This document shows, piece after piece, positions 1-9,318 of a stretch of DNA of 64,000 nucleotides. Position numbers and translations under genes: made by a program. Each line of letters opens with the position of its first letter. Position 1 is the stretch's first letter. The notes below the pieces were generated by a model. That model did not search any database and was not told where the DNA came from. It was given only the letters and a program-made list of their open reading frames with translations. The stretch comes from Rhodovarius crocodyli (GTDB lineage: Bacteria > Pseudomonadota > Alphaproteobacteria > Acetobacterales > Acetobacteraceae): assembly GCF_004005855.1 (NCBI RefSeq), contig NZ_SACL01000004.1:488247-552246 (forward strand), read 5' to 3'.

Positions 1-921
1 GAATTTGCGGCGGCCGGGCGCCGTGCCCTGACGCGCAACCCGCATGACCCGACGCGCACGCCGGGCGGCTCCTCATCCGGCTCGGCGGCGGCGGTGGCCG
101 ACGGCATGGTGCCCCTGGCCTTCGGCACCCAGACCGGCGGCAGCACCATCCGCCCCGCCAGCTTCTGCGGCGTGCACGGCATGAAGCCCACCCATGGCGT
201 GGTGAACACCGAGGGCGCCAAGCGCTACTCCCACACGCTGGACACCATCGGCTGGTATGGCCGCACCCCGGCCGACCTGCGGCTGGTGGCCCAGGCCTTC
301 CGCTTCTACGGCATCGACAACCCGCGTGCGCTGACGCCCACGGGCCTGCGCATCGCGCTGTGCCCCGGCCCCAACTGGGCGCTGGCCGCCCCCGAGGCGC
401 GGGAGGCCCTGGCCACCGCCGGCAAGCGCCTGGAAGCGGCGGGTGCCATCGTCGAGGATTTCACCCTGCCCCCCCCCTTCGGCGAGGTGACGGAGGCCCA
501 GCTCGCCGTGCTGTATGGCGAGGGCCGTGGCGCCTTCCTGGCCGAGGCGCTGACCGACCCGGGCCGCCTGCATGACGACTTCCATGACCGGGTGAACAAT
601 TTCCAGGGCGTGTCGCCCCAGCGGATGCTCTGGGCCTATGACCTGGCCGCCGAGTGCCGGAAGCTGTTCGACGGCTTCTTCCCGCGCTTCGACGCGGTGC
701 TGACGCCTGCCGCCGCCGGCGAGGCGCCGGTGGGCCGCCAGGACACCGGCAACCCGGTGTTCAACTCGATGTGGACGCTGCTGCACGTGCCCTGCATCGG
801 CATTCCCTGCATCAAGGGGCCGAACGGCATGCCGGTGGGCGTGCAGATCGTGGGCCCGCGCTTCGGTGATGCCGAACTGCTGGACGTGGCGGAGGCTGTC
901 TCGCCCGTCATCATGGGCTGA
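1..921 (+). CDS. amidase (amidase-signature family), C-terminal part
   Basis: The gene enters the window already in frame, so the N-terminus is missing; 306 residues are visible. Amidase-signature enzymes hydrolyse amide bonds with a Ser-cisSer-Lys triad. The glycine/serine-rich signature GGSSSGSAAAVA (cis-Ser) is followed by GTQTGGSTIRPASFCG, which carries the nucleophilic Ser, and the C-terminus has the usual PVGVQIVGP element. The Lys of the triad must lie upstream of the window. The substrate cannot be told from sequence; GatA is less likely because no gatB or gatC is nearby. The stop codon directly abuts the convergent next gene. Confidence 0.92.
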   Translation, partial: EFAAAGRRALTRNPHDPTRTPGGSSSGSAAAVADGMVPLAFGTQTGGSTIRPASFCGVHGMKPTHGVVNTEGAKRYSHTLDTIGWYGRTPADLRLVAQAFRFYGIDNPRALTPTGLRIALCPGPNWALAAPEAREALATAGKRLEAAGAIVEDFTLPPPFGEVTEAQLAVLYGEGRGAFLAEALTDPGRLHDDFHDRVNNFQGVSPQRMLWAYDLAAECRKLFDGFFPRFDAVLTPAAAGEAPVGRQDTGNPVFNSMWTLLHVPCIGIPCIKGPNGMPVGVQIVGPRFGDAELLDVAEAVSPVIMG

Positions 922-1497
922 TCAGCGTACCGAAGCCCAGCCATTGGCGCCCAGCCAGGTCGTCAATGTCTTGGGCAATGCGTGGGCGCCGTCCAGCCTG
1001 ATGAAGAAGGGCGCCTCGCCCAGCGGGAAAGCCAGCTGGTAGCAGACGATTACGGCCTCGGAGCAGGTGACGGTCTTGATGACCTCATGCCCCGGGTTGC
1101 GGAAATTGGCGGGCGTCGCCTTGTTCGCCTCGTAGCGGGCCCGGTACTTCATCCAGCGCGCATAGGCATCGGGCCCGAAGGCGGAGGAACCGATGGCCAG
1201 ACGGATGGCGCGGTAGATGCCGTAGGTGGCGCCGGCCGCGACGGCATCGGCCACACGCTGCAGTTCCGCCTTGCGGGCATCGGCATTGCCGATCCGGTCC
1301 CAGGGCGGGCAGAACATCAGCACGCCGCGGCTGGAGGAGATGTAGGTGATGTTCCCCCCATCCATCTGCATGTCCGCTTCCTTGTGGAAGTTCTTGCTGT
1401 TCTGGGCATGGATGACGGTTCGCTCGTCATAGGCCATGCCGATATGGCCGGCCGGACCGCCGGGCATGAAGATGATGTCGCCTGTCTGCATCGCCAT
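922..1497 (-). CDS. permuted NlpC/P60-like (YiiX/C92-type) cysteine hydrolase
   Basis: A 191-residue protein with no clear signal peptide. It starts with GDIIFMPGGPAGHIGMAY, where the catalytic His comes first, and later carries TCSEAVIVCYQLAF, where the likely nucleophilic Cys follows. This His-before-Cys order is the circularly permuted papain fold seen in YiiX/YaeF-type proteins, which act on lipid or peptidoglycan amide bonds. The family link is from motif order only; substrate unknown. ATG start at 1497 has a G-rich ribosome site upstream. It converges on the amidase with no spacer. Confidence 0.6.
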   Translation of the reverse strand: MAMQTGDIIFMPGGPAGHIGMAYDERTVIHAQNSKNFHKEADMQMDGGNITYISSSRGVLMFCPPWDRIGNADARKAELQRVADAVAAGATYGIYRAIRLAIGSSAFGPDAYARWMKYRARYEANKATPANFRNPGHEVIKTVTCSEAVIVCYQLAFPLGEAPFFIRLDGAHALPKTLTTWLGANGWASVR

Positions 1498-1764
1498 GAA
1501 CGTCGCCCCCGGATGTTTTTCTGTACGCCAAAGCAGAATTGAGACGAAGGCTTAGGCGTATTTCGTGCCTTGTGTAAGGGCGGCGTGTCGATCGCAGCGA
1601 TGGGTGTTGCCGATGGCGGCAGGACAAGGTGGGCGCCCCTCATGTCCCCTCCTAAGATTTTTCATGCTGCGATGCATCCAAAAGCCCGCTCGCGCGTAAT
1701 CGTCTGTGCTGGGGAAGAAGAACGGCCGGGATCGACGTGTCCGCCGCATCAGGAATTGGATTTC

Positions 1765-2097
1765 ATGAGGATCATCTACGTTCACGAGCGCCGCCGGGGC
1801 TTGGCCGGCCGATGCGCGCTCGCCGGGTTCCTGGCATTCCAGGTCTTCTTCATCACCCTCGCCATGGCGGGCGGCAGCTGGGCCGCCCCGATGCATGAGG
1901 CCGCCAGCCAGATCTCGCAGATCACGGAGTTCCCGTGGCTAGACCTGCCGGGCAGCGATCAGCTGTGGAGCTGGGTGGCGGGCAGCCTGATTCTGGCGGC
2001 GCTGGCGCTGATGACGCGCGGCAGGGTGAAGGCACACCGGACCGTCGCGCCGGACGTGTCGCTGCAGACGCTGTTCCGCCTGCGCACGGGTGGCTGA
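1765..2097 (+). CDS. small two-helix membrane protein, unknown function
   Basis: A 110-residue hypothetical. The reading frame is open further upstream, but the ATG at 1765 is preceded by AGGAA and begins a typical basic N-terminus (MRIIYVHERRR) followed by a hydrophobic helix (about residues 17-38) ending near an Ala-rich possible cleavage site. A second hydrophobic segment lies at about residues 70-88, and the C-terminus is basic. I recognise no family. The region before it (1498-1764) shows no other gene. Confidence 0.5.
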   Translation: MRIIYVHERRRGLAGRCALAGFLAFQVFFITLAMAGGSWAAPMHEAASQISQITEFPWLDLPGSDQLWSWVAGSLILAALALMTRGRVKAHRTVAPDVSLQTLFRLRTGG

Positions 2098-2100
2098 CGG

Positions 2101-2328
2101 CTAGATCCGGCGGCTGACATCAATGGTCGCCGCCCGGCGCCCGCACCAGATGCAGCGCAGCCTGGCCTGCAATTCGTAGAATGCCATCTCCCGCCGCAGG
2201 CGCCTGGCCTTGATCCAGAGCGCGACCGGCTTGGAGACCGCGTGCCCGCATTCGCAGCTGACACGCAGCCAATAGCCGTCCTCGCGATACCAGAGCGGGT
2301 CGACGGGCCTGGGTGCCGCATAATCCAT
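2101..2328 (-). CDS. small putative zinc-ribbon protein
   Basis: A 75-residue protein with a CECG pair near residue 25 and a CIWCG pair near residue 58, spaced as a four-cysteine zinc-binding knuckle. The rest is basic (KARRLRRE). Its role is unknown; such short ribbons often bind nucleic acid or a partner protein, which is inference here. It starts 6 bp after the stop of the next small gene upstream on the same strand, so the two are probably one transcript. Confidence 0.5.
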   Translation of the reverse strand: MDYAAPRPVDPLWYREDGYWLRVSCECGHAVSKPVALWIKARRLRREMAFYELQARLRCIWCGRRAATIDVSRRI

Positions 2329-2334
2329 CGGCCA

Positions 2335-2535
2335 TCACCGCAGCCCCACGGCCCAGCGGGCGGCTTCCTCGATCATGGGCCAGGGCGCGGCCGGCATGAT
2401 GGCGATCGCGGCGTCCCTGGCGGCGGCATGGGCATCCTGTCCCTTGTCGCGCGCGAGCAGCACGGCCGCAGCCAGATATTCCGCCACGCCGGGCGTCAGC
2501 CAACTGGGGAGCACAAGGGTCACGGCCGCCGTCAT
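2335..2535 (-). CDS. small hypothetical protein
   Basis: A 66-residue Ala-rich protein with ATG at 2535. It is mostly predicted helix with no recognisable motif. Its only support is an open frame with typical composition and its 6-bp spacing to the putative zinc-ribbon gene downstream. Overlapping frames on the same strand are also open, so the assignment is tentative. Confidence 0.35.
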   Translation of the reverse strand: MTAAVTLVLPSWLTPGVAEYLAAAVLLARDKGQDAHAAARDAAIAIMPAAPWPMIEEAARWAVGLR

Positions 2536-2609
2536 TCATGGAACATAACAGGAACAACGACGGAGGCAATCAAGCCCTCGGACTACTCAGCCAGGCATTT
2601 CCATCGGGG

Positions 2610-2867
2610 TCAGGACGCGTCCCCTAGCGCCACCCGCGCATGGGGTCGGACACTGTTCCACCAGCTGCGGGAAAATAGCCGCGCCTTCCTCTTGCCAAGG
2701 CATGCGCCCCTGGACAGTTCATCGATGAGCCGATGAACGAGGACTGCCTCATATTCCATTTCATCATAGCGTAGCCTGGCCTCGACATACTGAAGTATGT
2801 CCTGGGTCGGAACGCCATTCAGAGGCTCAAAGGGCGACGGGGCTGCTTCTTGAGACTTGCCAGACAT
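2610..2867 (-). CDS. small hypothetical protein in a less GC-rich stretch
   Basis: About 85 residues from an ATG at 2867; a GTG at 2882 would add five residues. The middle (VEARLRYDEMEYEAVLVHRLIDEL) reads as an amphipathic helix and the C-terminus is strongly basic. No family recognised. It lies in a stretch with more A+T than its surroundings, on the 3' side of tRNA-Glu. If it is not a gene, 2536-3155 holds nothing I can identify. Confidence 0.35.
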   Translation of the reverse strand: MSGKSQEAAPSPFEPLNGVPTQDILQYVEARLRYDEMEYEAVLVHRLIDELSRGACLGKRKARLFSRSWWNSVRPHARVALGDAS

Positions 2868-3155
2868 TTTCTTGCTCTTCACGTCTCGGTGATTTTACGG
2901 AAGCGAATCAATCGGAGCGAATGCAAGCATCTAGGTGATTCATAACTAACTTTTAAGAAATATGGCAGTCCAGGCGCGGCACTATTGATCCACCTCAACT
3001 GCGAGAAAAATAAATCCATTCAATCGCTTGTATCAGCTGGCGGAACGCTTTCGATCGCCCATTGGGATCGATATCGCAACAATACCGGCAAGACGAGGCG
3101 TGCGGGGCAAGTCGCCCGCCACTGAACCGACGCCATGACATGTTGGAAAACTGAC

Positions 3156-3231
<76 letters not shown>

Positions 3232-3284
3232 GGTCAGTGGCGCGGAGATATAGGGCGCGCCGGGGGCGGTCAACCCCACCCCCG

Positions 3285-5060
3285 TCACGCGCGTGCGCCA
3301 TCCACGATCTGGAACGCCGCGGAGACCTGGTCATTCCACTTCTCCGCCCGCAGATGACCCGCCAAATGCAGCGGAGAACCGCCGGAATTCAGCAGAAGGC
3401 CGGCCAGCGGCCCCTCCTTCGCGCGGAAGCACACGGCCTTCAGGCGGCCACCGTCCTCGCCCTCCAGAAAGGCGCGAATCACCTGCCCCTCGGCGCCCAC
3501 GCGGTCGGCCTTCACGATTCGGCACCGCCGCAGCACAAAGACCGGCTCCTCGTTTCCCGCACCGAAGGGCGACAGCCGCGTGACATGGTTGGCCATCTCC
3601 ACCGTGGCCCCGCGCACCGTCAGCGCGCCGTCCAGCACCAGCTCGCTCGCGGCAGGCAGGGCGGCGGCACCCGACAGCCGCTCCTCCAGCAGGGTGTGGA
3701 AGGCCTCCAGCCGGTCCGCCTGGATGGTGAAGCCCGCGGCCATGGCGTGCCCGCCGCCCGCGATCAGCATGCCGCTGGAACGCGCCCAGATGACGGCGGA
3801 ACCGAGGTCGAGCCCGCTGACGCTGCGCCCTGATCCCTTGGCGATGCCCTCATCGATGCCGGCCACGCAGGCGGGGCGGTTGAACTTCTCCTTCAGGCGG
3901 CTGGCGACGATGCCCACCACGCCCGGGTGCCAGCCCTCGCCCCGCACCAGCAGCACGCCGCGGCCGGCGGCCATCTGGGCCTCGCCCTGGGCCATGGCGT
4001 CGGACAGCACGCCGGCCTCCACTTCCTGCCGCCTGCGGTTCACCGCATCCAGCTTCTCGGCCATGGCGCGCGCCTCGGCCGGCAGGTCGCACAGCAGCAG
4101 GCGCAGGCCCAGATCGGGTTCGGCAATACGCCCGCCGGCATTGATGCGCGGCCCGAGCGTGAAGCCCAGCGTATGGGCCGAGACCTCGCCCCGCGCGCCC
4201 GCCACCTCCATCAGCGCCGCGAGCCCCGGGCGGGCCCGGCGCGCCAGCACCTTGATGCCTTGGGTCACCAGGGCACGGTTCACGCCCTGCAGCGGCATCA
4301 CGTCGCAGACGGTGGCCAGCGCCACGATGTCCAGCTCTGCCATCAGGTCCAGCTCGGCGGGGCCGGTCTGGAAGAAGCCCGTGCGGCGCAGCTCCCGCTG
4401 GGTCGCCACCAGCGCCAGGAAGGCCACGCCCGCCGCGCACAGGCCCTTGAGGCCCGAGGTGCAGTCCAGCCGGTTCGGGTTCACCGCCGCGCGCACCACG
4501 GGCGGCGGGCCCTCCGCCTTGTGATGGTCCAGGATGACCACATCCGCCCTGCCCCGCGCGGGTTCCAGCGCCGCATGGGCCGCGATGCCGCAATCCACGC
4601 AGACGATCAGCGTGGCCCCCGCCTCGCACAGGGCCGCGATGGCCGCCGGGTTGGGGCCGTAGCCCTCCTTCAGCCGATCGGGCACGTAATGCGTGACCTC
4701 GCAGCCGAAGCGGCGCAGCGCGCCCACCATCAGCGCGCCCGAACAGGCGCCGTCCACGTCATAATCGGCGAAGACAGCCAGTTTTTCCCGTGCACGCACG
4801 GCCTGGGCCAGCCGCGCGGCCGCCGCATCCATGTCGATCATCACCGACGGATCGGGCAGGAACACCCGCAGGCGCGGGTCCAGGAAATCCGCCGCCGTCT
4901 CGGCCGTGATGCCGCGCGCGGCCAGCAACCGCCCGAGCATCTCGGGCAGTTCCAGCCGCTGGGCCAGCATCAGGCTGGCGCGGTCATCGCTCGCGCGCCA
5001 GGACCAGCGCCGGCCGGTGACGCTGGCGGAGACCTCCAGCGCAGCCGCTTCCTCAGGCAA
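3285..5060 (-). CDS. recJ: single-stranded-DNA-specific exonuclease RecJ
   Basis: RecJ is the 5'-3' single-strand exonuclease of RecF recombination and mismatch repair. The 591-residue length fits the family. Visible are the DHH-phosphoesterase motifs VFADYDVDGACS and ILDHHKAEGP, then the GPRINAGGRIAEPDLGLRLL block, the GGHAMAAGFT motif of the DHHA1 domain, and a C-terminal OB-like region. No ATG fits upstream of the conserved SVTGRRWSWR segment; the best start is TTG at 5060, overlapping the end of glpX by 8 bases, which suggests translational coupling. Confidence 0.95.
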   Translation of the reverse strand: MPEEAAALEVSASVTGRRWSWRASDDRASLMLAQRLELPEMLGRLLAARGITAETAADFLDPRLRVFLPDPSVMIDMDAAAARLAQAVRAREKLAVFADYDVDGACSGALMVGALRRFGCEVTHYVPDRLKEGYGPNPAAIAALCEAGATLIVCVDCGIAAHAALEPARGRADVVILDHHKAEGPPPVVRAAVNPNRLDCTSGLKGLCAAGVAFLALVATQRELRRTGFFQTGPAELDLMAELDIVALATVCDVMPLQGVNRALVTQGIKVLARRARPGLAALMEVAGARGEVSAHTLGFTLGPRINAGGRIAEPDLGLRLLLCDLPAEARAMAEKLDAVNRRRQEVEAGVLSDAMAQGEAQMAAGRGVLLVRGEGWHPGVVGIVASRLKEKFNRPACVAGIDEGIAKGSGRSVSGLDLGSAVIWARSSGMLIAGGGHAMAAGFTIQADRLEAFHTLLEERLSGAAALPAASELVLDGALTVRGATVEMANHVTRLSPFGAGNEEPVFVLRRCRIVKADRVGAEGQVIRAFLEGEDGGRLKAVCFRAKEGPLAGLLLNSGGSPLHLAGHLRAEKWNDQVSAAFQIVDGARA

Positions 5061-6048
5061 TGAAGGCGGCGGGCTTGGTGGCGAAGTTGTGCTTCGCCTC
5101 GACGAAGCGCACCGAGCCGGAGGCGGAGCGCATCACCACCGAATGGGTATAGGCCCCGCCCGGGAAGCGGCGCACGCCCTTCAGCATGGAGCCATGGGTG
5201 ACGCCGGTGGCCGCGAACATCACGTCGCCGCTCGCCATTTCCTCCAGCCGGAAGATCTTGTTGGGCTCGGTGATGCCCATTTCCCGGGCGCGGGCGATCT
5301 GCGTGTCGTCCTCATAGATCAGGCGGCCATACATCTGCCCGCCGATGCAGCGCAGGGCGGCCGCGGCCAGCACGCCCTCGGGCGCGCCGCCCCAGCCCAC
5401 ATACATGTCCACGCCCGTCTCGGGCTGGCTCACGGCCACCACGCCGGCCACGTCGCCGTCGGGGATGAGCATGACGCGCGCGCCGGCGGCACGGCAGGCC
5501 TTCAGCAGTTCCTTGTGACGGTCACGGTCCAGCATGCAGACGTTCAGGTCGCTGACGGAGCAGCCCTTCGCCTTGGCCAGTTCCTTCAGGTTCTGCTCCA
5601 TGCTGGCGTCCAGGCTGACGACATCCTTGGGCAGGCCCGGGCCCACGGCCAGCTTGTCCATGTAGATGTCGGGCGCGTGCAGGAAGCCGCCCTTGGGGGC
5701 GATCGCCAGGGTGGCCATGGCGTTCGGGCCGTTCTTGGCCGTCAGCGTCGTGCCCTCCAGCGGGTCCACCGCGATGTCCACCGAGGTGCCACCGCCGGAC
5801 TTGGCGAAGATGCCCACCTTCTCACCGATGTAGAGCATCGGCGCCTCGTCCATCTCGCCCTCGCCGATCACGACTGTGCCGTCGATGGCCAGCGTGTCGA
5901 AGGCGCGGCGCATCGCCTCCACGGCCGCGCCGTCGGCGGCATTCTTGTCGCCCAGGCCGATCCAGTTGCTGGCGGCCAGGGCCGCCGCCTCCGTGACGCG
6001 GACGATGTCGAGGGTAAGGGTGCGGTTCAGACCAGCTTCGGCGGACAT
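5053..6048 (-). CDS. glpX: class II fructose-1,6-bisphosphatase
   Basis: GlpX removes the 1-phosphate of fructose 1,6-bisphosphate in gluconeogenesis. The frame extends upstream into hom, but the ATG at 6048 (MSAEAGLNRTLTLD) is the natural start and gives 331 residues, the usual length. Metal and substrate motifs are VVIGEGEMDEAPML and DIAVDPLEGTT, followed by GWGGAPEGVLAAAAL. It begins 17 bp after the hom stop and overlaps recJ, so hom, glpX and recJ are probably co-transcribed. Confidence 0.95.
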   Translation of the reverse strand: MSAEAGLNRTLTLDIVRVTEAAALAASNWIGLGDKNAADGAAVEAMRRAFDTLAIDGTVVIGEGEMDEAPMLYIGEKVGIFAKSGGGTSVDIAVDPLEGTTLTAKNGPNAMATLAIAPKGGFLHAPDIYMDKLAVGPGLPKDVVSLDASMEQNLKELAKAKGCSVSDLNVCMLDRDRHKELLKACRAAGARVMLIPDGDVAGVVAVSQPETGVDMYVGWGGAPEGVLAAAALRCIGGQMYGRLIYEDDTQIARAREMGITEPNKIFRLEEMASGDVMFAATGVTHGSMLKGVRRFPGGAYTHSVVMRSASGSVRFVEAKHNFATKPAAFIA

Positions 6049-6065
6049 GTTCGGGCTCCGGTGGA

Positions 6066-7358
6066 TCAGAGGGTTTCGATACGGATCAGGGCGGGCTTTT
6101 CCAGCACCGCGTCCAGGCCCGACAGTCGGCGGATGGCGGCCTGCATGGCCGCTTCCTCGCATTCATGGGTGGTCATCACCACGGGCACCGCCTCACCGGG
6201 CGCGCGCCCGCGCTGCAGCAGCGATTCCATGGAAATCTTGGCATCGCGCAGCACGGCGGTGACGTCGGCCACCACGCCCGGGCGGTCCACCACCATCAGG
6301 CGCAGGTAATAGGCGCCGCGATGGCTGGACATGGGCCTGGCCGGCGCGGCGGACAGCGCATCGGCCGAGGCACCCCAGACCGGGGTGGTGCGGCCGCGGG
6401 CGATGTCCACCAGGTCGGCCACCACGGCACTCGCGGTGGGGCCGGCGCCCGCGCCACGGCCCTGCAGGACAACGCGGCCCACCGCATCGCCCTCGGCGAC
6501 CACGGCGTTGAACACGCCCTCCACATGGGCGATGGGCGCATCAAGCGGCACCATGCAGGGATGCACGCGGGCCGAGACGCCGGCCTCCGTGCGGGTCGCG
6601 ATGCCGAGCAGCTTGATGCGGAAGCCCAGCGCCGCCGCCATCTCGATATCCACGGCCGACACGTCGCGGATGCCCTCGACATGCAGCTCGGAGAAATCGA
6701 CCGGGCGGTTGAAGGCGAGGGCTGCCAGGATGGCTAGCTTATGCGCCGCGTCCACGCCGTCGATGTCGAAGCTGGGGTCGGCCTCGGCGTAGCCGAGCTT
6801 CTGCGCCTCGGCCAGCACCTCGGCGAATTGCAGCCCGCGCAGGCGCATTTCGGTCAGGATGTAGTTGCAGGTGCCGTTCAGGATGCCGGCCACACGACGG
6901 ATGTCGTTGCCGGCCAGGCCTTCGCGCACCGCCTTGATGGCGGGAATGCCGCCGGCCACCGCAGCCTCGAAGGCGAGCGGCGCGTTGTGGGCCTCGGCCA
7001 GCTGGGCCAGCTTGCGGCCATGCAGGGCCAGCAGCGCCTTGTTGGCGGTGACGACCGGCTTGCCGGCGGCCAGCGCCGCCTCGACCAGCGCGCGGGCCGG
7101 ACCCTCGCTGCCGCCGATGGTCTCCACGATCACGTCCACGCCCGGATCGGCGACGAGCGCCACCGGGTCCTCGTACCAGCGCAGGCCGGTCACGGGCACG
7201 CCGCGATCCTTGTGGCGATCGCGGGAGGAAACGGCGGTCACGGCAATGGGGCGGCCCGCGCGGGCGGAAATCAGCCCGGCATTGTCACGCAGCACCTTCA
7301 GCACCCCGGCACCGACAGTGCCGAGGCCAGCAACTCCGACGGAAAGAGGTCGGCTCAT
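6066..7358 (-). CDS. hom: homoserine dehydrogenase
   Basis: Reduces aspartate semialdehyde to homoserine for threonine and methionine synthesis. The 430-residue protein has the NAD(P) fold at the N-terminus (GVAGLGTVGAGVL), the homoserine dehydrogenase catalytic block (GILNGTCNYIL, YAEADPSFDIDG), and a C-terminal ACT domain (from about residue 345, YYLRLMVVDRPGVVADV) that usually gives threonine feedback. The ATG overlaps the stop of the aminotransferase gene by four bases (ATGA), so the two are coupled. Confidence 0.96.
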   Translation of the reverse strand: MSRPLSVGVAGLGTVGAGVLKVLRDNAGLISARAGRPIAVTAVSSRDRHKDRGVPVTGLRWYEDPVALVADPGVDVIVETIGGSEGPARALVEAALAAGKPVVTANKALLALHGRKLAQLAEAHNAPLAFEAAVAGGIPAIKAVREGLAGNDIRRVAGILNGTCNYILTEMRLRGLQFAEVLAEAQKLGYAEADPSFDIDGVDAAHKLAILAALAFNRPVDFSELHVEGIRDVSAVDIEMAAALGFRIKLLGIATRTEAGVSARVHPCMVPLDAPIAHVEGVFNAVVAEGDAVGRVVLQGRGAGAGPTASAVVADLVDIARGRTTPVWGASADALSAAPARPMSSHRGAYYLRLMVVDRPGVVADVTAVLRDAKISMESLLQRGRAPGEAVPVVMTTHECEEAAMQAAIRRLSGLDAVLEKPALIRIETL

Positions 7359-8569
7359 CCTTCGTTCAACTCCTCAACCGGGGCCGCATTGTCCCCCTGC
7401 AGAAAATGGCGGATGCCGCGCAGCGCCTGGCGGATGCGCTGGTTGTTCTCCACGAGCGCGATGCGGACATGGCCGTCGCCGTGCTCGCCGAAGCCCAGGC
7501 CCGGGGCCACGGCCACCTTCGCCTTCTCCAGCAGCAGCTTGGAGAAGCCGACGCTGCCCAGATGGCGGAACTTCTCGGGGATGGGTGCCCAGAGGAACAT
7601 GGAGGCCTCGGGCGCCGGCACGTCCCAGCCCGCGGCATGCAGCCCCTTCACCAGCACGTCGCGGCGATCCTTATAAAGGGCGCGCATCTCGGCCACGCAG
7701 TCCTGCGGGCCGTTCAGCGCGGCGACGGCCGCGACCTGGATCGGCGTGAACGCGCCGTAGTCCAGATAGGACTTCACCCGCGCCAGCGCCGAGATCAGCC
7801 GCGGGTTGCCCGCCGCGAAGCCCATGCGCCAGCCGGGCATGTTGTAGGTCTTGGACATCGAGGTGAACTCGACGGTGCAGTCCTTGGCACCCGGCACTTC
7901 GAGCACCGAGGAGGGGCGGTTGTTTTCGTCGAAATAGATCTCGGCGTAGGCGAGGTCGGACAGGATGAACAGCTCGTGCTTGAGCGCGAGCGCCACCAGC
8001 TCCTTGTAGAACTCCCGGCTGGCCAGCAGCGCGGTGGGGTTCGAGGGGAAGTTCACGATCAGCGCGGTGGGCTTGGGCACCGAATGCCGCACGGCGCGGT
8101 CGATCGCCTCCAGCATCGTGTCGTCGGGCGTGTAGGGAATGCTGCGCGCGCTGGCACCCGCGATGATGAAGCCGAACTGATGGATCGGGTAGGACGGGTT
8201 CGGCACCAGGATGGTGTCGCCGGGCGAGGAGATCGCCTGGGCGAGGTTCGCCAGCCCTTCCTTGGAGCCGAGCGTGGCGACCACCTCGGTCTCGGGGTTC
8301 AGCTTCACGCCGAAGCGGCGGTCGTAATAATTCGCCAGCGCCTTGCGCAGGCCCGGGATGCCCTTGGACTGCGAATAGCGATGGGTGCGCGGGTCCTGCA
8401 CCGCCTCGACCAGCTTGGCCACGATATGCGGGGGCGTCGCGGTATCGGGGTTGCCCATGCCGAGGTCCACGATGTCCTCTGCTGCTGCGCGTGCCTTTGC
8501 CTTGGCGGTGTTCACCTCGGCGAAGACATAGGGCGGCAGGCGGCGGATACGGTGGAACTCTTCGGGCAT
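7355..8569 (-). CDS. AlaC/YfdZ-type aminotransferase
   Basis: A 404-residue fold-type I PLP enzyme. It has the N-terminal LGMGNPD, the substrate/PLP segment NFPSNPTA, and the Schiff-base Lys240 in TSMSKTYNMPGWRMGF. Its closest family in my judgement is AlaC (glutamate-pyruvate aminotransferase), although such proteins are also named LL-diaminopimelate or aspartate aminotransferase. Its place directly ahead of hom suggests a role in alanine or aspartate-family amino acid supply. The 84 bases after its start hold a short ACCCGC/GCGGGT hairpin and probably its promoter. Confidence 0.88.
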   Translation of the reverse strand: MPEEFHRIRRLPPYVFAEVNTAKAKARAAAEDIVDLGMGNPDTATPPHIVAKLVEAVQDPRTHRYSQSKGIPGLRKALANYYDRRFGVKLNPETEVVATLGSKEGLANLAQAISSPGDTILVPNPSYPIHQFGFIIAGASARSIPYTPDDTMLEAIDRAVRHSVPKPTALIVNFPSNPTALLASREFYKELVALALKHELFILSDLAYAEIYFDENNRPSSVLEVPGAKDCTVEFTSMSKTYNMPGWRMGFAAGNPRLISALARVKSYLDYGAFTPIQVAAVAALNGPQDCVAEMRALYKDRRDVLVKGLHAAGWDVPAPEASMFLWAPIPEKFRHLGSVGFSKLLLEKAKVAVAPGLGFGEHGDGHVRIALVENNQRIRQALRGIRHFLQGDNAAPVEELNEG

Positions 8570-8653
8570 TTCTCTGGCCTTGTTGGGGTGTTACCCGCCC
8601 ATTCTAGCGGGTTTGCCGCCGGGCGACCATCGCACGGCGGGGTGAAGGCTTGG

Positions 8654-9208
8654 TCATGGCTGGCGCAGCGAGGGCACCGGCGGGGGCGCGGTCGGCGGCC
8701 CCAGCATGTCGGGGGTGGGCAGGCTGGGCACGGCGCCCGGGGCGGGCGGCGCGGTCTCTCCGGGCGAGACGACGCCGGGCTGCAGCGGGATGCCGGGGGC
8801 GACCCAGGGCACGGGCTCGGCCCGGGCCAGGGCCGGGGGCGGCGGCGGCGCGCCCGGGATGGGAGGGCGGCCCGGCGCCTCGGTCGGGAAGGTGGCGGCA
8901 GCCCCGGTACGGGCGGGCAGCGGCTCGGCCGAGGAGGAACGATCGGCGCGCAGCGAAGCCTCCAGGCTGCTGCGATAGGCCGGGTCCGGGCGCGCGGGCC
9001 GTTCCGGCACCGTGCCCAGATTGGGCAGCGGCCGGTCCAGCCCCGGCGGCGGCAGGCGGTTTTCCAGGCTGCTGCCCGTGATGTCGCCCACCAGCCTGCC
9101 GGGCGACAGCTGCGCGCTGCAGCCGGCCAGCAACAGAACGGACATGACGCGGCACGCTTGCGCCGCCCCCCTGCCCTTCCTACCCTTCGATTCCAGCACT
9201 GTCGCCAT
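8654..9208 (-). CDS. proline-rich putative lipoprotein
   Basis: A 184-residue protein. The ATG at 9208 has GAGCGAGG upstream. The N-terminal region is basic (SKGRKGRG), then SVLLLAGC forms a lipobox with Cys near residue 30. The mature part is Pro/Ala-rich and low-complexity (several runs of PPP), as in envelope tether or spacer proteins. No domain recognised. The frame stays open upstream of the chosen start, but that stretch reads as non-coding. It is divergent from phaC with about 110 bp between the starts. Confidence 0.55.
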   Translation of the reverse strand: MATVLESKGRKGRGAAQACRVMSVLLLAGCSAQLSPGRLVGDITGSSLENRLPPPGLDRPLPNLGTVPERPARPDPAYRSSLEASLRADRSSSAEPLPARTGAAATFPTEAPGRPPIPGAPPPPPALARAEPVPWVAPGIPLQPGVVSPGETAPPAPGAVPSLPTPDMLGPPTAPPPVPSLRQP

Positions 9209-9318
9209 GCCCGCCTCGCTCTCGGGGATTGTCTTTGCCCTGTGGGGGCGCGGGGTGGAAGGGGGCAATGCCGACAGGGAATACAGGCAAGGGCCTTTCG
9301 AGCCCGGAGGACGCCGCG